Assembly (NCBI RefSeq): GCF_002843355.2
Contig: NZ_PJAI02000004.1
Span: 1-64,000 of the forward strand
Direction: 5' to 3'
DNA: 64,000 nt
From: Colwellia echini
Lineage (GTDB): Bacteria > Pseudomonadota > Gammaproteobacteria > Enterobacterales > Alteromonadaceae
Made by a program: the position numbers and the translations under genes
In this document: piece by piece, positions 45,249-54,789 of the stretch
Layout: each line of letters starts with the position of its first letter
How positions within the stretch are numbered: position 1 is the first letter of the stretch
The notes under the pieces: model-generated
What the model was told of the DNA's origin: nothing
Databases searched by the model: none
The model's input: the letters and a program-made list of their open reading frames with translations, nothing else

Positions 45249-48029
45249 TTAAATACCACTGATAGCCGCGATAGCTACCGCAGAGTTATAGATAATACCT
45301 GTTACACTTGTCCACAAGGCTAAGTTATTCATGTACTCGGCATCAAGCGGAACAACAATAGTGTCCCCAGGTTTTAAATTATCGCCAGCGTCACTGGTAA
45401 ACCAATTACCGCTATTCATCATTTTAATGCTGCCATTGGCTGATATGATATAAATTCGCCCTTCATCGGCACGTTTTTTACTACCACCACTTTGTGCTAG
45501 ATAATCGTCGGCTGATAAATTTACATCATACATATGCGATGAGGTAACTTGTACTTGACCCACTACGTTAATTGAATTTTTCTTGGTTGGTACATAAAGT
45601 ACATCACCACCTTCAAGTAACACATCGTAATTCTTATCCGTCATAATTTTTGGTAAGTCGATAACCAAACGTCCAACTGGTTGCACGTTTGCCATATCCG
45701 CTAACATTTGCTGTACTTCTGCATAAGATTGCGAATAATCTTTGTCTGTCATTGACTTAGATGCCATTTCAATACGTAAATCAGCAGTTAGCTTTAATAA
45801 ATTTTGTTGCTCTATTTCGCGTAACTGTACACGGGTAAATACCGAGCCATCTTCATGAGCAAATTTAGTAAAACCACCCGCTTTAACAATTAAATCAGCT
45901 AAACTGTCGCCACGGCGCACAGTATATTTACCAGGAAAGACAAACTCACCACGAAGTTCAACAACATTATTCTCACTCCATGCAGGTATTTGATGAATAT
46001 TAAGACGGTCTTTTGAACGCAATAATACATTGTCCTTATCATCACCATTAATAGCATTACGCAGATTAATACCAATAGAGCTTTGTTGCGCCATATGATT
46101 AACGATTTGGTTTCGAGTCACTTCAGCACGCACTAAATAAGCTGACTCAGTTAAGCCACCAGCGGCTGTTATTAAGTCGTCTACACGTGAGTTTTTACTT
46201 AAAGGATATATACCTGGAAACTTCACTTCGCCATCAATTTCAACTAATAAAATTGGTTGACCTGATCTACCTTGTCGCTTAAGTTGTTCAATTATCGGTA
46301 ATAATAAGCGTTGACGAGAAAAAATAGTCAATTCTTGAATATCAACTTCTTCTTCTATATCACCACCACTAAATTGGGCAATAGACTTTTCAATAAGTTT
46401 TGCTGCGGCAATTTGCCCGCTATCTAATTGTGATACTTGTTCTTCATCACCGTACCTTAGCCAAAATTGTTTTTGCTTAAATTGTTTTTTAGCTAGATCT
46501 TCTTCTTTCTTCGTTAAATTTTCTTGCGTAAAAGCTAGCGCATCTAAATTAATTTTACTGTCTATTAATTTAATGATATTAGAAAAAACAAGAATTTTGT
46601 CGTTGCCTTGTAACACTAAGTTATCTGAAGAATTAGGTGAGGTTAATGCTTTTGATAGATTAAATTGCAATACCTCTATATTGCGAGCAATATCAATTTC
46701 GCGTACAACAAGTGAATAGTTTAGGTCAGCTGACTGCAATAAATGCGAGTCAATGGTTGGAAAAACATCGGTTATACGCTGCCCCTCTTGCCACTGATAT
46801 TTACCAGGGCGAGTTACTGCACCTATTACAGTAATTGATTGTTCAAACATTTCAGCAGCTTTCATCACAAACATTGCATCGCCTGCTTGCGCTTTTTTAG
46901 CCAGATCATCTTTTTTAGTTAAATCAATATTAACAACTGATCGTAATGCATCTTGGTTGTAACGTTCAACTCGCGTTGTTTTTGAAAAAGCAGAAGGTAA
47001 TAAGCCACCTGACATAGTTAACACGTCAGCAAAGGTATCATTGTTTATTAGTTCATAAATAGCAGGTCGACGTACTTCGCCTTCAACAGCAACAGTGCCA
47101 CCTTTAGGTGAGATAAATACCACATCACCAGATTGCAGTAATATATCGCTACGTGAATCCCCTTTAATTAATAAATCATATAAATCAAGGGTTTTAATAA
47201 GTTTCCCAGAACGTTTTAATTGAATATTACGTAAACTACCTACATCACTAATACCGCCTGCAGCAAAAATAGCATGGGTAATACTTGATAATGAGCTTAA
47301 GGTGTAAGGGCCTGGCTTGTGCGCATCGCCTAATACAAAAACACGCATTGAACGTAAAGAAGCAATGCCAATAACGACATCAACCCCAATAACTTTTTCT
47401 TTAATACGCGCCGTTAATAAGCGTTTCATTTCGTTAAATGATAAACCTGATACGTTAAATGGACCATGATCAGGGAAAACAATTTGTCCTTCACGGTTTA
47501 CTTCTAATTCAAATTCATTTTTTTCTTTACCAAATACTTGAATAGATATTTGATCACCTGGGCCGATAATATATTCTGCAGGAATTGCGATATCCATGGT
47601 TGGTGCAAAGGTTTGCGGTGCATTAGCAAAAACATCATAACCAAACGGTTTAAGCTCTGTACTTTCTTCAATTCGCTCTAATTCTTCTAATTCTGCTAAT
47701 TCTTCTTCAGTAAGTGGGTTACCTTCCGCGTCAAACTGTGTACCACGAGGAAACACTTCAGTATTAAGTTTTTCATCAAGAGCACCATTCCCTGACAACT
47801 GTCCTTGTATGCTATTTAGGTCAATCCCCATACTTTTAGCTAGAGATTCTTGTTGCGATTTAGGCAGCTGTTTAAATTGCTCTATTTGCTGTTGACTTAC
47901 GGCCGCATAAGCAAAACCTTTCATAGGCAAAACAGAAATAGTAAAAGCAAGTATCATTAAAGCCACAGAAAAAGGGCTAGAAATATGACGAATACGGCGA
48001 CTTAAAAACAGTTTTATGGCGGTTATCAT
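45249..48029 (-). CDS. Polysaccharide export protein with multiple SLBB domains (Wza/OPX-like)
   Basis: 926 residues. A signal or anchor segment (about 18-45) is followed by an export-type PES domain (EYIIGPGDQISIQVFGKEKNEFELEVNREG) and then at least five SLBB repeats recognisable by V-x-G-x-V-x-x-P-G-x-Y patterns (VLGDAHKPGPYTLS, VEGEVRRPAIYEL, VIGAVTRPGKYQW, VEIDGEVKFPGIYPL, LRGEFVFPGKYTV). Proteins like this form an outer-membrane channel for capsule or exopolysaccharide. No glycosyltransferase, Wzc or flippase gene is nearby, so here it is an orphan. Its promoter should lie in the 505-base divergent gap. Confidence 0.9.
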   Translation of the reverse strand: MITAIKLFLSRRIRHISSPFSVALMILAFTISVLPMKGFAYAAVSQQQIEQFKQLPKSQQESLAKSMGIDLNSIQGQLSGNGALDEKLNTEVFPRGTQFDAEGNPLTEEELAELEELERIEESTELKPFGYDVFANAPQTFAPTMDIAIPAEYIIGPGDQISIQVFGKEKNEFELEVNREGQIVFPDHGPFNVSGLSFNEMKRLLTARIKEKVIGVDVVIGIASLRSMRVFVLGDAHKPGPYTLSSLSSITHAIFAAGGISDVGSLRNIQLKRSGKLIKTLDLYDLLIKGDSRSDILLQSGDVVFISPKGGTVAVEGEVRRPAIYELINNDTFADVLTMSGGLLPSAFSKTTRVERYNQDALRSVVNIDLTKKDDLAKKAQAGDAMFVMKAAEMFEQSITVIGAVTRPGKYQWQEGQRITDVFPTIDSHLLQSADLNYSLVVREIDIARNIEVLQFNLSKALTSPNSSDNLVLQGNDKILVFSNIIKLIDSKINLDALAFTQENLTKKEEDLAKKQFKQKQFWLRYGDEEQVSQLDSGQIAAAKLIEKSIAQFSGGDIEEEVDIQELTIFSRQRLLLPIIEQLKRQGRSGQPILLVEIDGEVKFPGIYPLSKNSRVDDLITAAGGLTESAYLVRAEVTRNQIVNHMAQQSSIGINLRNAINGDDKDNVLLRSKDRLNIHQIPAWSENNVVELRGEFVFPGKYTVRRGDSLADLIVKAGGFTKFAHEDGSVFTRVQLREIEQQNLLKLTADLRIEMASKSMTDKDYSQSYAEVQQMLADMANVQPVGRLVIDLPKIMTDKNYDVLLEGGDVLYVPTKKNSINVVGQVQVTSSHMYDVNLSADDYLAQSGGSKKRADEGRIYIISANGSIKMMNSGNWFTSDAGDNLKPGDTIVVPLDAEYMNNLALWTSVTGIIYNSAVAIAAISGI

Positions 48030-48534
48030 TTTAACAAGAAGTTCCTATCTTTATAGCTTACCGAGCATATAAGCTAGCTAAATACAGTAATTTAAGGCCG
48101 TGACAATGTCTTGATTAAAGTAAGTAAAACAAGAATAACAGCACCTAACATACGCACTAATTTTAGTGACGCCGAAGTTTACCAGTATATAGCAGCGCAA
48201 ACAATATATTAGCATGGCTTGCTCTGAGTAATATTTGCTGTTATTAAAATTACTCTACAAATTAATAAGCACAAACCAACGAATATTCAGTACGTTATAA
48301 CTAAGATATTATCTAAGTTCTTCACTTAGGTATTACCTTGCTTAACTGATAAAGTAACTGATAAAGTAACTGGCAAGGCAATAGCTATTATAAGGCTTAA
48401 AAAATCAATAGATGCTTCACTCATTACTCTTAACTTTGTCTTGAAGTAAACTGATAATCGAGTTACTAAAATAACAATAAATATAATTAAAATAACAATA
48501 AAACATTCTGCCTACCCTGGAAGGAAATTAATTT
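48030..48534. other. 505-bp divergent intergenic region
   Basis: No gene found. It must carry promoters for the SLBB gene (minus) and the POT transporter (plus). An inverted repeat ATTACCTTGC (48332-48341) / GCAAGGCAAT (48373-48382) encloses a 12-base tandem repeat AACTGATAAAGT. No JUMPstart/ops element, which often precedes polysaccharide export genes, could be recognised. Confidence 0.5.
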
Positions 48535-50025
48535 ATGTCAACGCAATCTGACGCCACATTTTTTGGTCAACCTGCAGGTTTAAAAACCTTATTTTTCACA
48601 GAAATGTGGGAACGTATGAGTTATTACGGCATGCGTATGTTGTTAGTTTTATTTATGACGGCATCATTACAAGAAAACGGCTTAGGCTTAACCGTTGCGT
48701 CTGCTGTGGCTATTTATGGTTTGTATACTGGTAGTGTTTATTTTATGGGGTTACCAGGTGGTTGGATTGCCGATAGATTAATTGGCGGACAAAAAGCGGT
48801 GTGGTATGGCGGTATCATTATAATGTGTGGTCACATCATTTTAGCCATTCCTAACGACAATACCTTCTTTATTGGTTTAGTTTTTGTCATTTTGGGTACT
48901 GGGTTATTAAAACCTAATATTGGCGCCATGGTTGGACAGTTATATTCTTATGATGATAAAAGACGTGATAGTGGCTACACCATTTATTATATGGGAATAA
49001 ATATCGGTGCTGTGATTGGTTATTCGGTTTGCGGTTATTTAATGGAAGATCAAGAAAGTTATGGTTGGCATTGGGCGTTTGGCGCTGCCGCCGTTGGTAT
49101 GGCAATTGGCTTAGTTCAATACCGTAGAACAATAGATAAACTTGGTCTTGCTGGAGCTGCACCAACATTTCCTTTATCTGCGAAAGCCACAACACTAAGT
49201 TGGCTAATTATTAGTTCACTGTTGATTGTAGTAGCAATAATTATGGCCTTAATTATGATGGGTTCATTATTGGTTGACCCAGTTTCAATTGCACAATATG
49301 TGGCTATTACTTTTACCTTAATCTTCTTTTTATACTATGGCGCAATATATTTTGGCGGTGACTTAACAGCCAATGAGAAAAAGCGTTTGTGGGCACTCTT
49401 TCTTATTTGTATAGCGTCAACCTGCTTCTTTGCTGGTTTTGAACAAGCGGGTTCGTCATTAAATTTGTTTGCCAGAGATTATACCGATCGACTAATTAGC
49501 GGCTTTGAAGTTCCTACAGGTTGGTTTCAGTCATTAAATGCCTTTTTTATTATTTTACTATCACCTTTTTTTGCTGCCCTTTGGATTAATTTAGGCAAAC
49601 GCTTAGTTAGCCCATCTTATGGAATAAAATGTGCGTTAGGTTTAATTATCATGGCAAGTGGTTTTATCGTGATGTTTTTCGCAGCTCAATATGCTGCATC
49701 AGGATTAAAAGTTGCGCCTTATTGGTTAGTTGCTACTTATTTTTTACATACCGTTGGTGAGCTATGTTTTAGTCCTGTAGCTTTAAGCGCGGTAAGTAAG
49801 TTATCTCCACGTCGTTATGTTGGTCAAATGATGGGCATATTCGTTTTAACTTATTCTATGGGCAGTATTATTGCCGGTTTATTAGCGGGTAACTTCGACC
49901 CTAATAATATTGACCAATTACCTAGCCTCTATCTGCAAATCGGCTTGTTCGGTATTGGCATCGGTATTATTATTGTATTAATTGCTTTAAAGAGCCGGTA
50001 TTGGGAAATATTACCTGAAGAGTAA
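48535..50025 (+). CDS. POT-family proton-dependent oligopeptide transporter
   Basis: 496 residues, about fourteen membrane segments. The POT signature FFTEMWERMSYYGMRMLLVLF opens the protein; GGWIADRLIGGQKAVWYGG and a GLLKPNIGAMVGQLY block (PTR2 signature region) follow, then FAGFEQAGSSLNLFARD. Imports di- and tripeptides with protons. GGAAGG precedes the ATG. Monocistronic, ending at a hairpin. Confidence 0.93.
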   Translation: MSTQSDATFFGQPAGLKTLFFTEMWERMSYYGMRMLLVLFMTASLQENGLGLTVASAVAIYGLYTGSVYFMGLPGGWIADRLIGGQKAVWYGGIIIMCGHIILAIPNDNTFFIGLVFVILGTGLLKPNIGAMVGQLYSYDDKRRDSGYTIYYMGINIGAVIGYSVCGYLMEDQESYGWHWAFGAAAVGMAIGLVQYRRTIDKLGLAGAAPTFPLSAKATTLSWLIISSLLIVVAIIMALIMMGSLLVDPVSIAQYVAITFTLIFFLYYGAIYFGGDLTANEKKRLWALFLICIASTCFFAGFEQAGSSLNLFARDYTDRLISGFEVPTGWFQSLNAFFIILLSPFFAALWINLGKRLVSPSYGIKCALGLIIMASGFIVMFFAAQYAASGLKVAPYWLVATYFLHTVGELCFSPVALSAVSKLSPRRYVGQMMGIFVLTYSMGSIIAGLLAGNFDPNNIDQLPSLYLQIGLFGIGIGIIIVLIALKSRYWEILPEE

Positions 50026-50038
50026 ACAAATCAAATAT

Positions 50039-50076
50039 AAGTGTTTATTGCGATAAACACTTATCGTTTGTTTTTT
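50039..50076 (+). terminator. Rho-independent terminator of the POT gene
   Basis: AAGTGTTTAT and ATAAACACTT around TGCG, then ATCGTTTGTTTTTT. Confidence 0.85.
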
Positions 50077-50172
50077 AAACTTTATAATTTTTCACTTTAT
50101 GAACATATAGTTATAGTGAATTCTCTATAGAAAAACATCTTACAATCTTGTTTTTAATTTAATTGCTAACTT

Positions 50173-50799
50173 ATGACTCAATCTATCGCTAATCCTATAA
50201 CTAAAAATATCAATAATCCTACAACTAAAAGAGCACAGCTTCGCAAAGAAATAAGACTGCGTAGAAATGCCCTAACTGATGCTGAACAAAGTAAAGCAGC
50301 AATAGATTTAATTAGCAGATTAGCTAACCATAGTAAGATTCAACAAGCCCAGCACATTGCCATTTATTTAAGTAATGATGGCGAGCTATCAACAGTTAAA
50401 TTTATTGAATGGTGTTGGCAAAATAATAAAGATATTTACCTACCGGTACTTCACCCTTTTAGCAGTGGGCATTTACTTTTTTTACATTACCAAGCTGACA
50501 CACCACTTATTAGTAATAAATATGGTATTTTAGAGCCTAAATTAGACGTCACCAAGGTATGCCCATTAAATCAGCTAGATGTCATTTGTACGCCGCTTGT
50601 CGCTTTTGATGAAACAGGCGCAAGATTAGGAATGGGTGGTGGTTTTTATGATCGTAGCCTAGCAAATTGGCAGCAAACTAAGTTATACCCAATGGGGCTT
50701 GCGCATAATTGTCAGCAAGTAGAGAAAGTACCCGTAGAAAGTTGGGATATTCCTTTACCCGAAATAATTACGCCGAGTAAAGGTTTTTTATTTAGCTAG
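50173..50799 (+). CDS. 5-formyltetrahydrofolate cyclo-ligase
   Basis: 208 residues. N-terminal basic helix KRAQLRKEIRLRRNAL and the ATP-binding motif GARLGMGGGFYDRSL are typical. It converts 5-formyl-THF to methenyl-THF and returns folate to the one-carbon pool. In many gammaproteobacteria 6S RNA lies just upstream; here the 147-base gap is too short and shows only a terminator, so 6S RNA must be elsewhere. Symbol in E. coli is ygfA/fau. Confidence 0.93.
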   Translation: MTQSIANPITKNINNPTTKRAQLRKEIRLRRNALTDAEQSKAAIDLISRLANHSKIQQAQHIAIYLSNDGELSTVKFIEWCWQNNKDIYLPVLHPFSSGHLLFLHYQADTPLISNKYGILEPKLDVTKVCPLNQLDVICTPLVAFDETGARLGMGGGFYDRSLANWQQTKLYPMGLAHNCQQVEKVPVESWDIPLPEIITPSKGFLFS

Positions 50800-50812
50800 T
50801 TACAACGTCAGG

Positions 50813-51655
50813 TTATAGCATTGGCAATGGCCATTCTAACTCGTGAAACACTTGCTGCCATTGTTCATCAAACGGTGCCACTATGTTGATTTTTTCATGG
50901 GTTATCGGATGATTAAACGCTAACGATTGCGCATGTAACATTAATCGCTTGAAGCCAAAATGTTCAATAAAAAATGGGTTTTGTTTATTATCACCATAAT
51001 TAATGTCGCCGATAATAGGGTTTCTCAAATGCGCAAGATGTCGACGGATTTGGTGTCGCCTGCCCGTAATGGGTTTCACTTCTACTAATGAATAACGGAC
51101 GCTATCAAACTTACCTAAAGGGATTGGTAAACTGGCTTGTTGTTTAACTTGATAATAACTTTGTGCCGATTGTGCTGGTTTATCACGGCTAACATTTTTA
51201 TCACCCAACTTATCTAACTTTTCTTTAAGCGGATGATCTATTAAATCTGCAGCTACCGCTAAATGACCACGCACTAGAGCATAATAGGTTTTCTCCATCA
51301 TGCTGGTTTGTGATACTGAATCAGCACCACTTTCAAGCTCAGCTTGTTTCGATTTATTAGCAAAAGCTTCACTTAATAATGTAGCAACTTCTTTAGTTAG
51401 GGCAAAAAGCAATACACCTGAGGTAGGTCTGTCTAAACGATGTACGGGATACACATACTGGCCAACTTGATCGCGAACGAGTTGCAAAGCAAAATATATT
51501 TCATCTCGGTCCATAAAGCTTCGGTGCACAAACAAGCCTGCCGGTTTATCAACAGCAACCATGTATTCGTCTTGATATAAAATAGTAAGTACTGGTTTAT
51601 CAGGATCTATTATCAACTCTTCATCAGCGCTTACTTCGTTTATTAACTTACTCAT
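50813..51655 (-). CDS. truC: tRNA pseudouridine(65) synthase TruC
   Basis: 280 residues of the RluA family. Catalytic Asp is in YPVHRLDRPTSGVLLFAL; KPAGLFVHRS and the late GRRHQIRRHLAHLRNPIIGDINYGD motif are complete. The subgroup (no S4 domain, VHRSFMDRDE stretch) fits TruC, which modifies U65 of tRNA-Ile and tRNA-Asp. Convergent with the cyclo-ligase gene and adjacent to DUF3549/DUF3301, a recurrent neighbourhood. Confidence 0.92.
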   Translation of the reverse strand: MSKLINEVSADEELIIDPDKPVLTILYQDEYMVAVDKPAGLFVHRSFMDRDEIYFALQLVRDQVGQYVYPVHRLDRPTSGVLLFALTKEVATLLSEAFANKSKQAELESGADSVSQTSMMEKTYYALVRGHLAVAADLIDHPLKEKLDKLGDKNVSRDKPAQSAQSYYQVKQQASLPIPLGKFDSVRYSLVEVKPITGRRHQIRRHLAHLRNPIIGDINYGDNKQNPFFIEHFGFKRLMLHAQSLAFNHPITHEKINIVAPFDEQWQQVFHELEWPLPML

Positions 51656-51677
51656 CTATACGTATTGATCCATTTAC

Positions 51678-51729
51678 TTATACCTATTAATTATACTTAT
51701 TAATTATACCTATTAATTATACCTATTAA
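51678..51729 (+). repeat. 13-bp tandem repeat, four units
   Basis: TTATACCTATTAA occurs four times head to tail (the second unit has TTATACTTATTAA). It fills the divergent spacer between truC and the DUF3549 gene, 20 to 75 bases from the two starts, so unit number could alter promoter spacing. Confidence 0.9.
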
Positions 51730-51801
51730 GGATTTTACTATGTTAACGCGGCCATTATCCTTATAATAACTTGCTATAACAAGCGACAATACTTATGACT
51801 T

Positions 51802-52908
51802 ATGACTGACTCATCTACAACTCCCGAATCTACACCTACAAAGAATATAGAGACCTTATCTGAATTACTTAAACTTTCAGGCTCTCAATATCGACTTTAC
51901 GATATTGGTCGGTTGGTCACTAAATTATCTAAAGAACAATTTGAGAAGGTAGAGTTAAATCAATTACCATACCCTACGCCCGTACAAGGGCATGCCTGTA
52001 TTGCTATTGCCTTTTGGCAAAAGCAATCTGCACAACCTTATTTATGGTTGTTGAAGCTTCCTCTTGATGAACGTGGTTTATTAAACCAAGCCGCAAGAAA
52101 CCATTTAATTGCTATTATTGTTGAAGCCTTAGGTGGTGATTTAACGCAAGAAGCAACTAAAAAACAGGAAGAGTTACTCAGCAGTAACCCTTACCTTTTT
52201 ACGCCTGCACAATATAAATTAGCCAGTTTAAATAGCAAAATAAAAGTCGATTTAAAACAAGCACCCAGTGAATACTTTTCAGTATTTAAACAATATTTAA
52301 CGCTGAACTTAGAATCCAATCAAAAACCTGACTGGAATAACTGGCAGCATATTGGCGTACAAGGTATTACCGACTTTGTGGCAAGAATAAATCAAGATAA
52401 TCACAGCGAGTTGTTACGTGGCGCGCTACCTTACTTACCTGATGAAGTGTTATCGCCCGTTTGTAGTGCTTTAGAAAATGAACATTATCCTGTTGCTTTA
52501 CTTGATGTGGTCATCGCTGAGTTTTCAACAACCTTAATAAGTTCAGCCACAACAGGTACGTCAGAACAACAGGCAAAGTCTACACAATTATTACGTGCCC
52601 TTGCAGCGAGTAGTGATCATCCCCATGTAAAAGTATTAGTTGCACAGCTTTTAAATAAAAACGAAGTTAATGTTGAATTACTCATAACGTTATCCAGCCG
52701 TTGTTGGCAAGCTTTAGCGGATAATAAAATACTAATATGTTATTTTGAACAACTACTTAAACAAAACGATTTAGCATTGTTTTCAAGTGTATTTAAAGAT
52801 TTAGTAACACTGCCATTAGTAAGGCATGTGGTCTTTGAATGTATTCGTAGTGAAAATAGATCTGCGGAACTTGCCCAAGCAATTGGACAATTATTTACTC
52901 AGCATTAA
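51802..52908 (+). CDS. DUF3549 family protein
   Basis: 368 residues, soluble, mostly helical. The opening block ETLSELLKLSGSQYRLYDIGRLVTKL and the PYPTPVQGHACIAIAFW stretch are the family hallmarks. The second half consists of short helical pairs, ARM/HEAT-like in feel (LRGALPYLPDEVLSPVCSAL). No function is established. It lies next to truC and a DUF3301 gene, as in Vibrio and Shewanella. Confidence 0.85.
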   Translation: MTDSSTTPESTPTKNIETLSELLKLSGSQYRLYDIGRLVTKLSKEQFEKVELNQLPYPTPVQGHACIAIAFWQKQSAQPYLWLLKLPLDERGLLNQAARNHLIAIIVEALGGDLTQEATKKQEELLSSNPYLFTPAQYKLASLNSKIKVDLKQAPSEYFSVFKQYLTLNLESNQKPDWNNWQHIGVQGITDFVARINQDNHSELLRGALPYLPDEVLSPVCSALENEHYPVALLDVVIAEFSTTLISSATTGTSEQQAKSTQLLRALAASSDHPHVKVLVAQLLNKNEVNVELLITLSSRCWQALADNKILICYFEQLLKQNDLALFSSVFKDLVTLPLVRHVVFECIRSENRSAELAQAIGQLFTQH

Positions 52909-53060
52909 TTTTACTGAACAATATTAGTTAGAGATATTAGTGAGAAATATTACAAAACGACATTAATACGCCCACAAGCGTAATATCCCTAAAGATAAAA
53001 AGTTACATTTTACTGTGTTACTTTTAACCTAAAATAAGTTTAGAATTAAGGTCTACCCGT

Positions 53061-53363
53061 ATGGAAAATATTTATTATTTATTAATTTTTTGTTTGTTTT
53101 GTTGGTATTTTGTCTATTTACGCAAAGTATCTGAAATGGCAGAGCATCATATTCGTCGCTACTGTAAAGAAGGTGACTTACAATTTATTTCATTGGCTAG
53201 ACGCTCAAGTCGAGTGAAGTACACCAAACAACAAGGGCTGTGTATTTACAGCATTTTTGATTTTGATTTTAGCGGTGATGGTGAGTCTAACAACCAAGGT
53301 AGCTTATCGCTTTATGGCTTAAAGTTATCAACCATAGATTTACCTGCATACCGAATTCATTAG
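53061..53363 (+). CDS. DUF3301 family small membrane protein
   Basis: 100 residues. A single N-terminal membrane segment (about 4-20) is followed by RKVSEMAEHHIRRYCKEGDLQFISLARRS and a beta-rich end FDFDFSGDGESNNQGSLSLYGLKL. Function unknown. It is downstream of DUF3549 (152-base gap) and the two families commonly co-occur. Confidence 0.85.
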   Translation: MENIYYLLIFCLFCWYFVYLRKVSEMAEHHIRRYCKEGDLQFISLARRSSRVKYTKQQGLCIYSIFDFDFSGDGESNNQGSLSLYGLKLSTIDLPAYRIH

Positions 53364-53450
53364 TACAGGATTTTAATTAACCTGTGAACCAGATAATGAA
53401 TTTTACTGAACAATAAATTTTCAAATTAACTACATTCAATTGGAGTTTAT

Positions 53451-54641
53451 GTGCCATTTTTACAAGCAGCTTTTTGTTTAAAGGGGTTTGATAATCGTAG
53501 CCGTTTTTTTGCTACTACACTCTTTACCTTACTTAGTTTTATTATTTTATCAGCCATTTTCTCTGACACTTTGATAATAAGTATCGTCATTCTTTTTATT
53601 TTAACGGCGGTACTTGTTTGTAGCACCAAGCGTCGTTTACATGACGCTCGTTTAACCACAAACTGGCAACTTGTACCTGGCGGGTTATTTTTACTTATAG
53701 GCATATTGAGTTTATTTATTGATAGCACAAGTAGCTATTATTTATTTGTTTTACCCTTATTAAGTACGGCACTCCTTCTTACTTACCCTAGCAAAAGTAA
53801 AAAACCTAAAGATGCATATATTTTTGGTTATTACGGCCCAGTTGACTTAAGTCGTTATATTAGTGAACCAACCACTCAAGCCAATAACCGTAGAATTGAA
53901 CCGACTTTAGCGGTTACACAAGGTAATCAACAACAGCAAACGAGCGAAAATATAGCTGAGGTAAATACCATCGCGGCTTTTAATGCTAACCTGAATGAAA
54001 ATTACTCAACCGGTTATGTTAATCCCCCTGAAAATGATTCTTTTACCGATAATAAACAAACTGATATTGGTGAGCTAATTCGGTTAAAGTTTCTTAGTAA
54101 TAGACAGTTACAACTAGGTATTATTGCCGCGGTTGCATTAATTTTTATCGGCGTATTTATCAACAGTATCATTAATGCGTTTAACCAACCTGATGAGTTA
54201 ATAACTCCTGCTAAAATTGCTGAAGAGCAAGTAACGCCTCAAAGCCCCTTAATTGCTTTAGTTGCTGATAGAGACCATTTATTAGGTATGCCCGATAACT
54301 TCAATTTATATTTATCACAATACAAGGGTCTAATAATCCATTGGCAAGCTGATAAAGTAAATGATGGCGAACGTTGGTCGTTAGCTTCGGCGAAAGGTGA
54401 TAAAAGCTGTCAGGAAATTAGTTTTAATAAAGGTGATTCTATTCGACCTTTAGCGGTATTAGTAGAAAATGGTGGTGAATACTTCGCTAGTTTCTCTCCA
54501 TTAGACAGCGCAGAATTAATACAGGCATTGGCATTTAGAGGTAATTTCACCTTATGTGGTTATAACTTCTCGCTAAAAGGCACGCAGGCAATATTGGGTA
54601 AAAATAATCAATATGCACCTTTCTTAGCAACCGATGCATAA
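53451..54641 (+). CDS. DUF805-like membrane protein with C-terminal extracytoplasmic domain
   Basis: 396 residues. The N-terminus has about four membrane segments and the DUF805-like CSTKRRLHDARLTTNWQLVP block, then a linker (about 120-215, Gln/Asn-rich), one more membrane segment (about 221-243) and a globular tail of about 150 residues with a possible cysteine pair (DKSCQEI and FTLCGYNF). GTG start is supported by GGAG six bases upstream. It follows DUF3301 by 87 bases and is likely co-transcribed. No function known. Confidence 0.8.
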   Translation: MPFLQAAFCLKGFDNRSRFFATTLFTLLSFIILSAIFSDTLIISIVILFILTAVLVCSTKRRLHDARLTTNWQLVPGGLFLLIGILSLFIDSTSSYYLFVLPLLSTALLLTYPSKSKKPKDAYIFGYYGPVDLSRYISEPTTQANNRRIEPTLAVTQGNQQQQTSENIAEVNTIAAFNANLNENYSTGYVNPPENDSFTDNKQTDIGELIRLKFLSNRQLQLGIIAAVALIFIGVFINSIINAFNQPDELITPAKIAEEQVTPQSPLIALVADRDHLLGMPDNFNLYLSQYKGLIIHWQADKVNDGERWSLASAKGDKSCQEISFNKGDSIRPLAVLVENGGEYFASFSPLDSAELIQALAFRGNFTLCGYNFSLKGTQAILGKNNQYAPFLATDA

Positions 54642-54707
54642 TTCTCTTATTTATAGCTAACCAAGAAAATTTAATCTAAGAATTAATCTAGCCATAAAAT
54701 GATTCCT

Positions 54708-54741
54708 TGATTGTGTACATTACAATGAATGTACACAATCA
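54708..54741. terminator. Perfect 14-bp inverted repeat between convergent genes
   Basis: TGATTGTGTACATT (54708-54721) and AATGTACACAATCA (54728-54741) with a six-base loop. No long T-run, but the position between convergent genes suits a bidirectional terminator; an operator role is less likely. Confidence 0.6.
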
Positions 54742-54789
54742 TAATTACCGATATTCATTGGTTAATACTTTTCAGCGATTTATATCAGG

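Noticed and set aside
48030..48534. JUMPstart/ops element upstream of the SLBB gene
   Set aside because: No GGCGGTAG-type sequence was found on the minus strand.
50026..50172. Possible 6S RNA before the cyclo-ligase gene
   Set aside because: The gap is shorter than 6S RNA and holds only the terminator of the transporter gene.
53379..53402. TTAACCTGTGAACCAGATAATGAA as another MITE arm
   Set aside because: Only partly matches the 18-base end and lacks the CGGGATAA part and a second arm.
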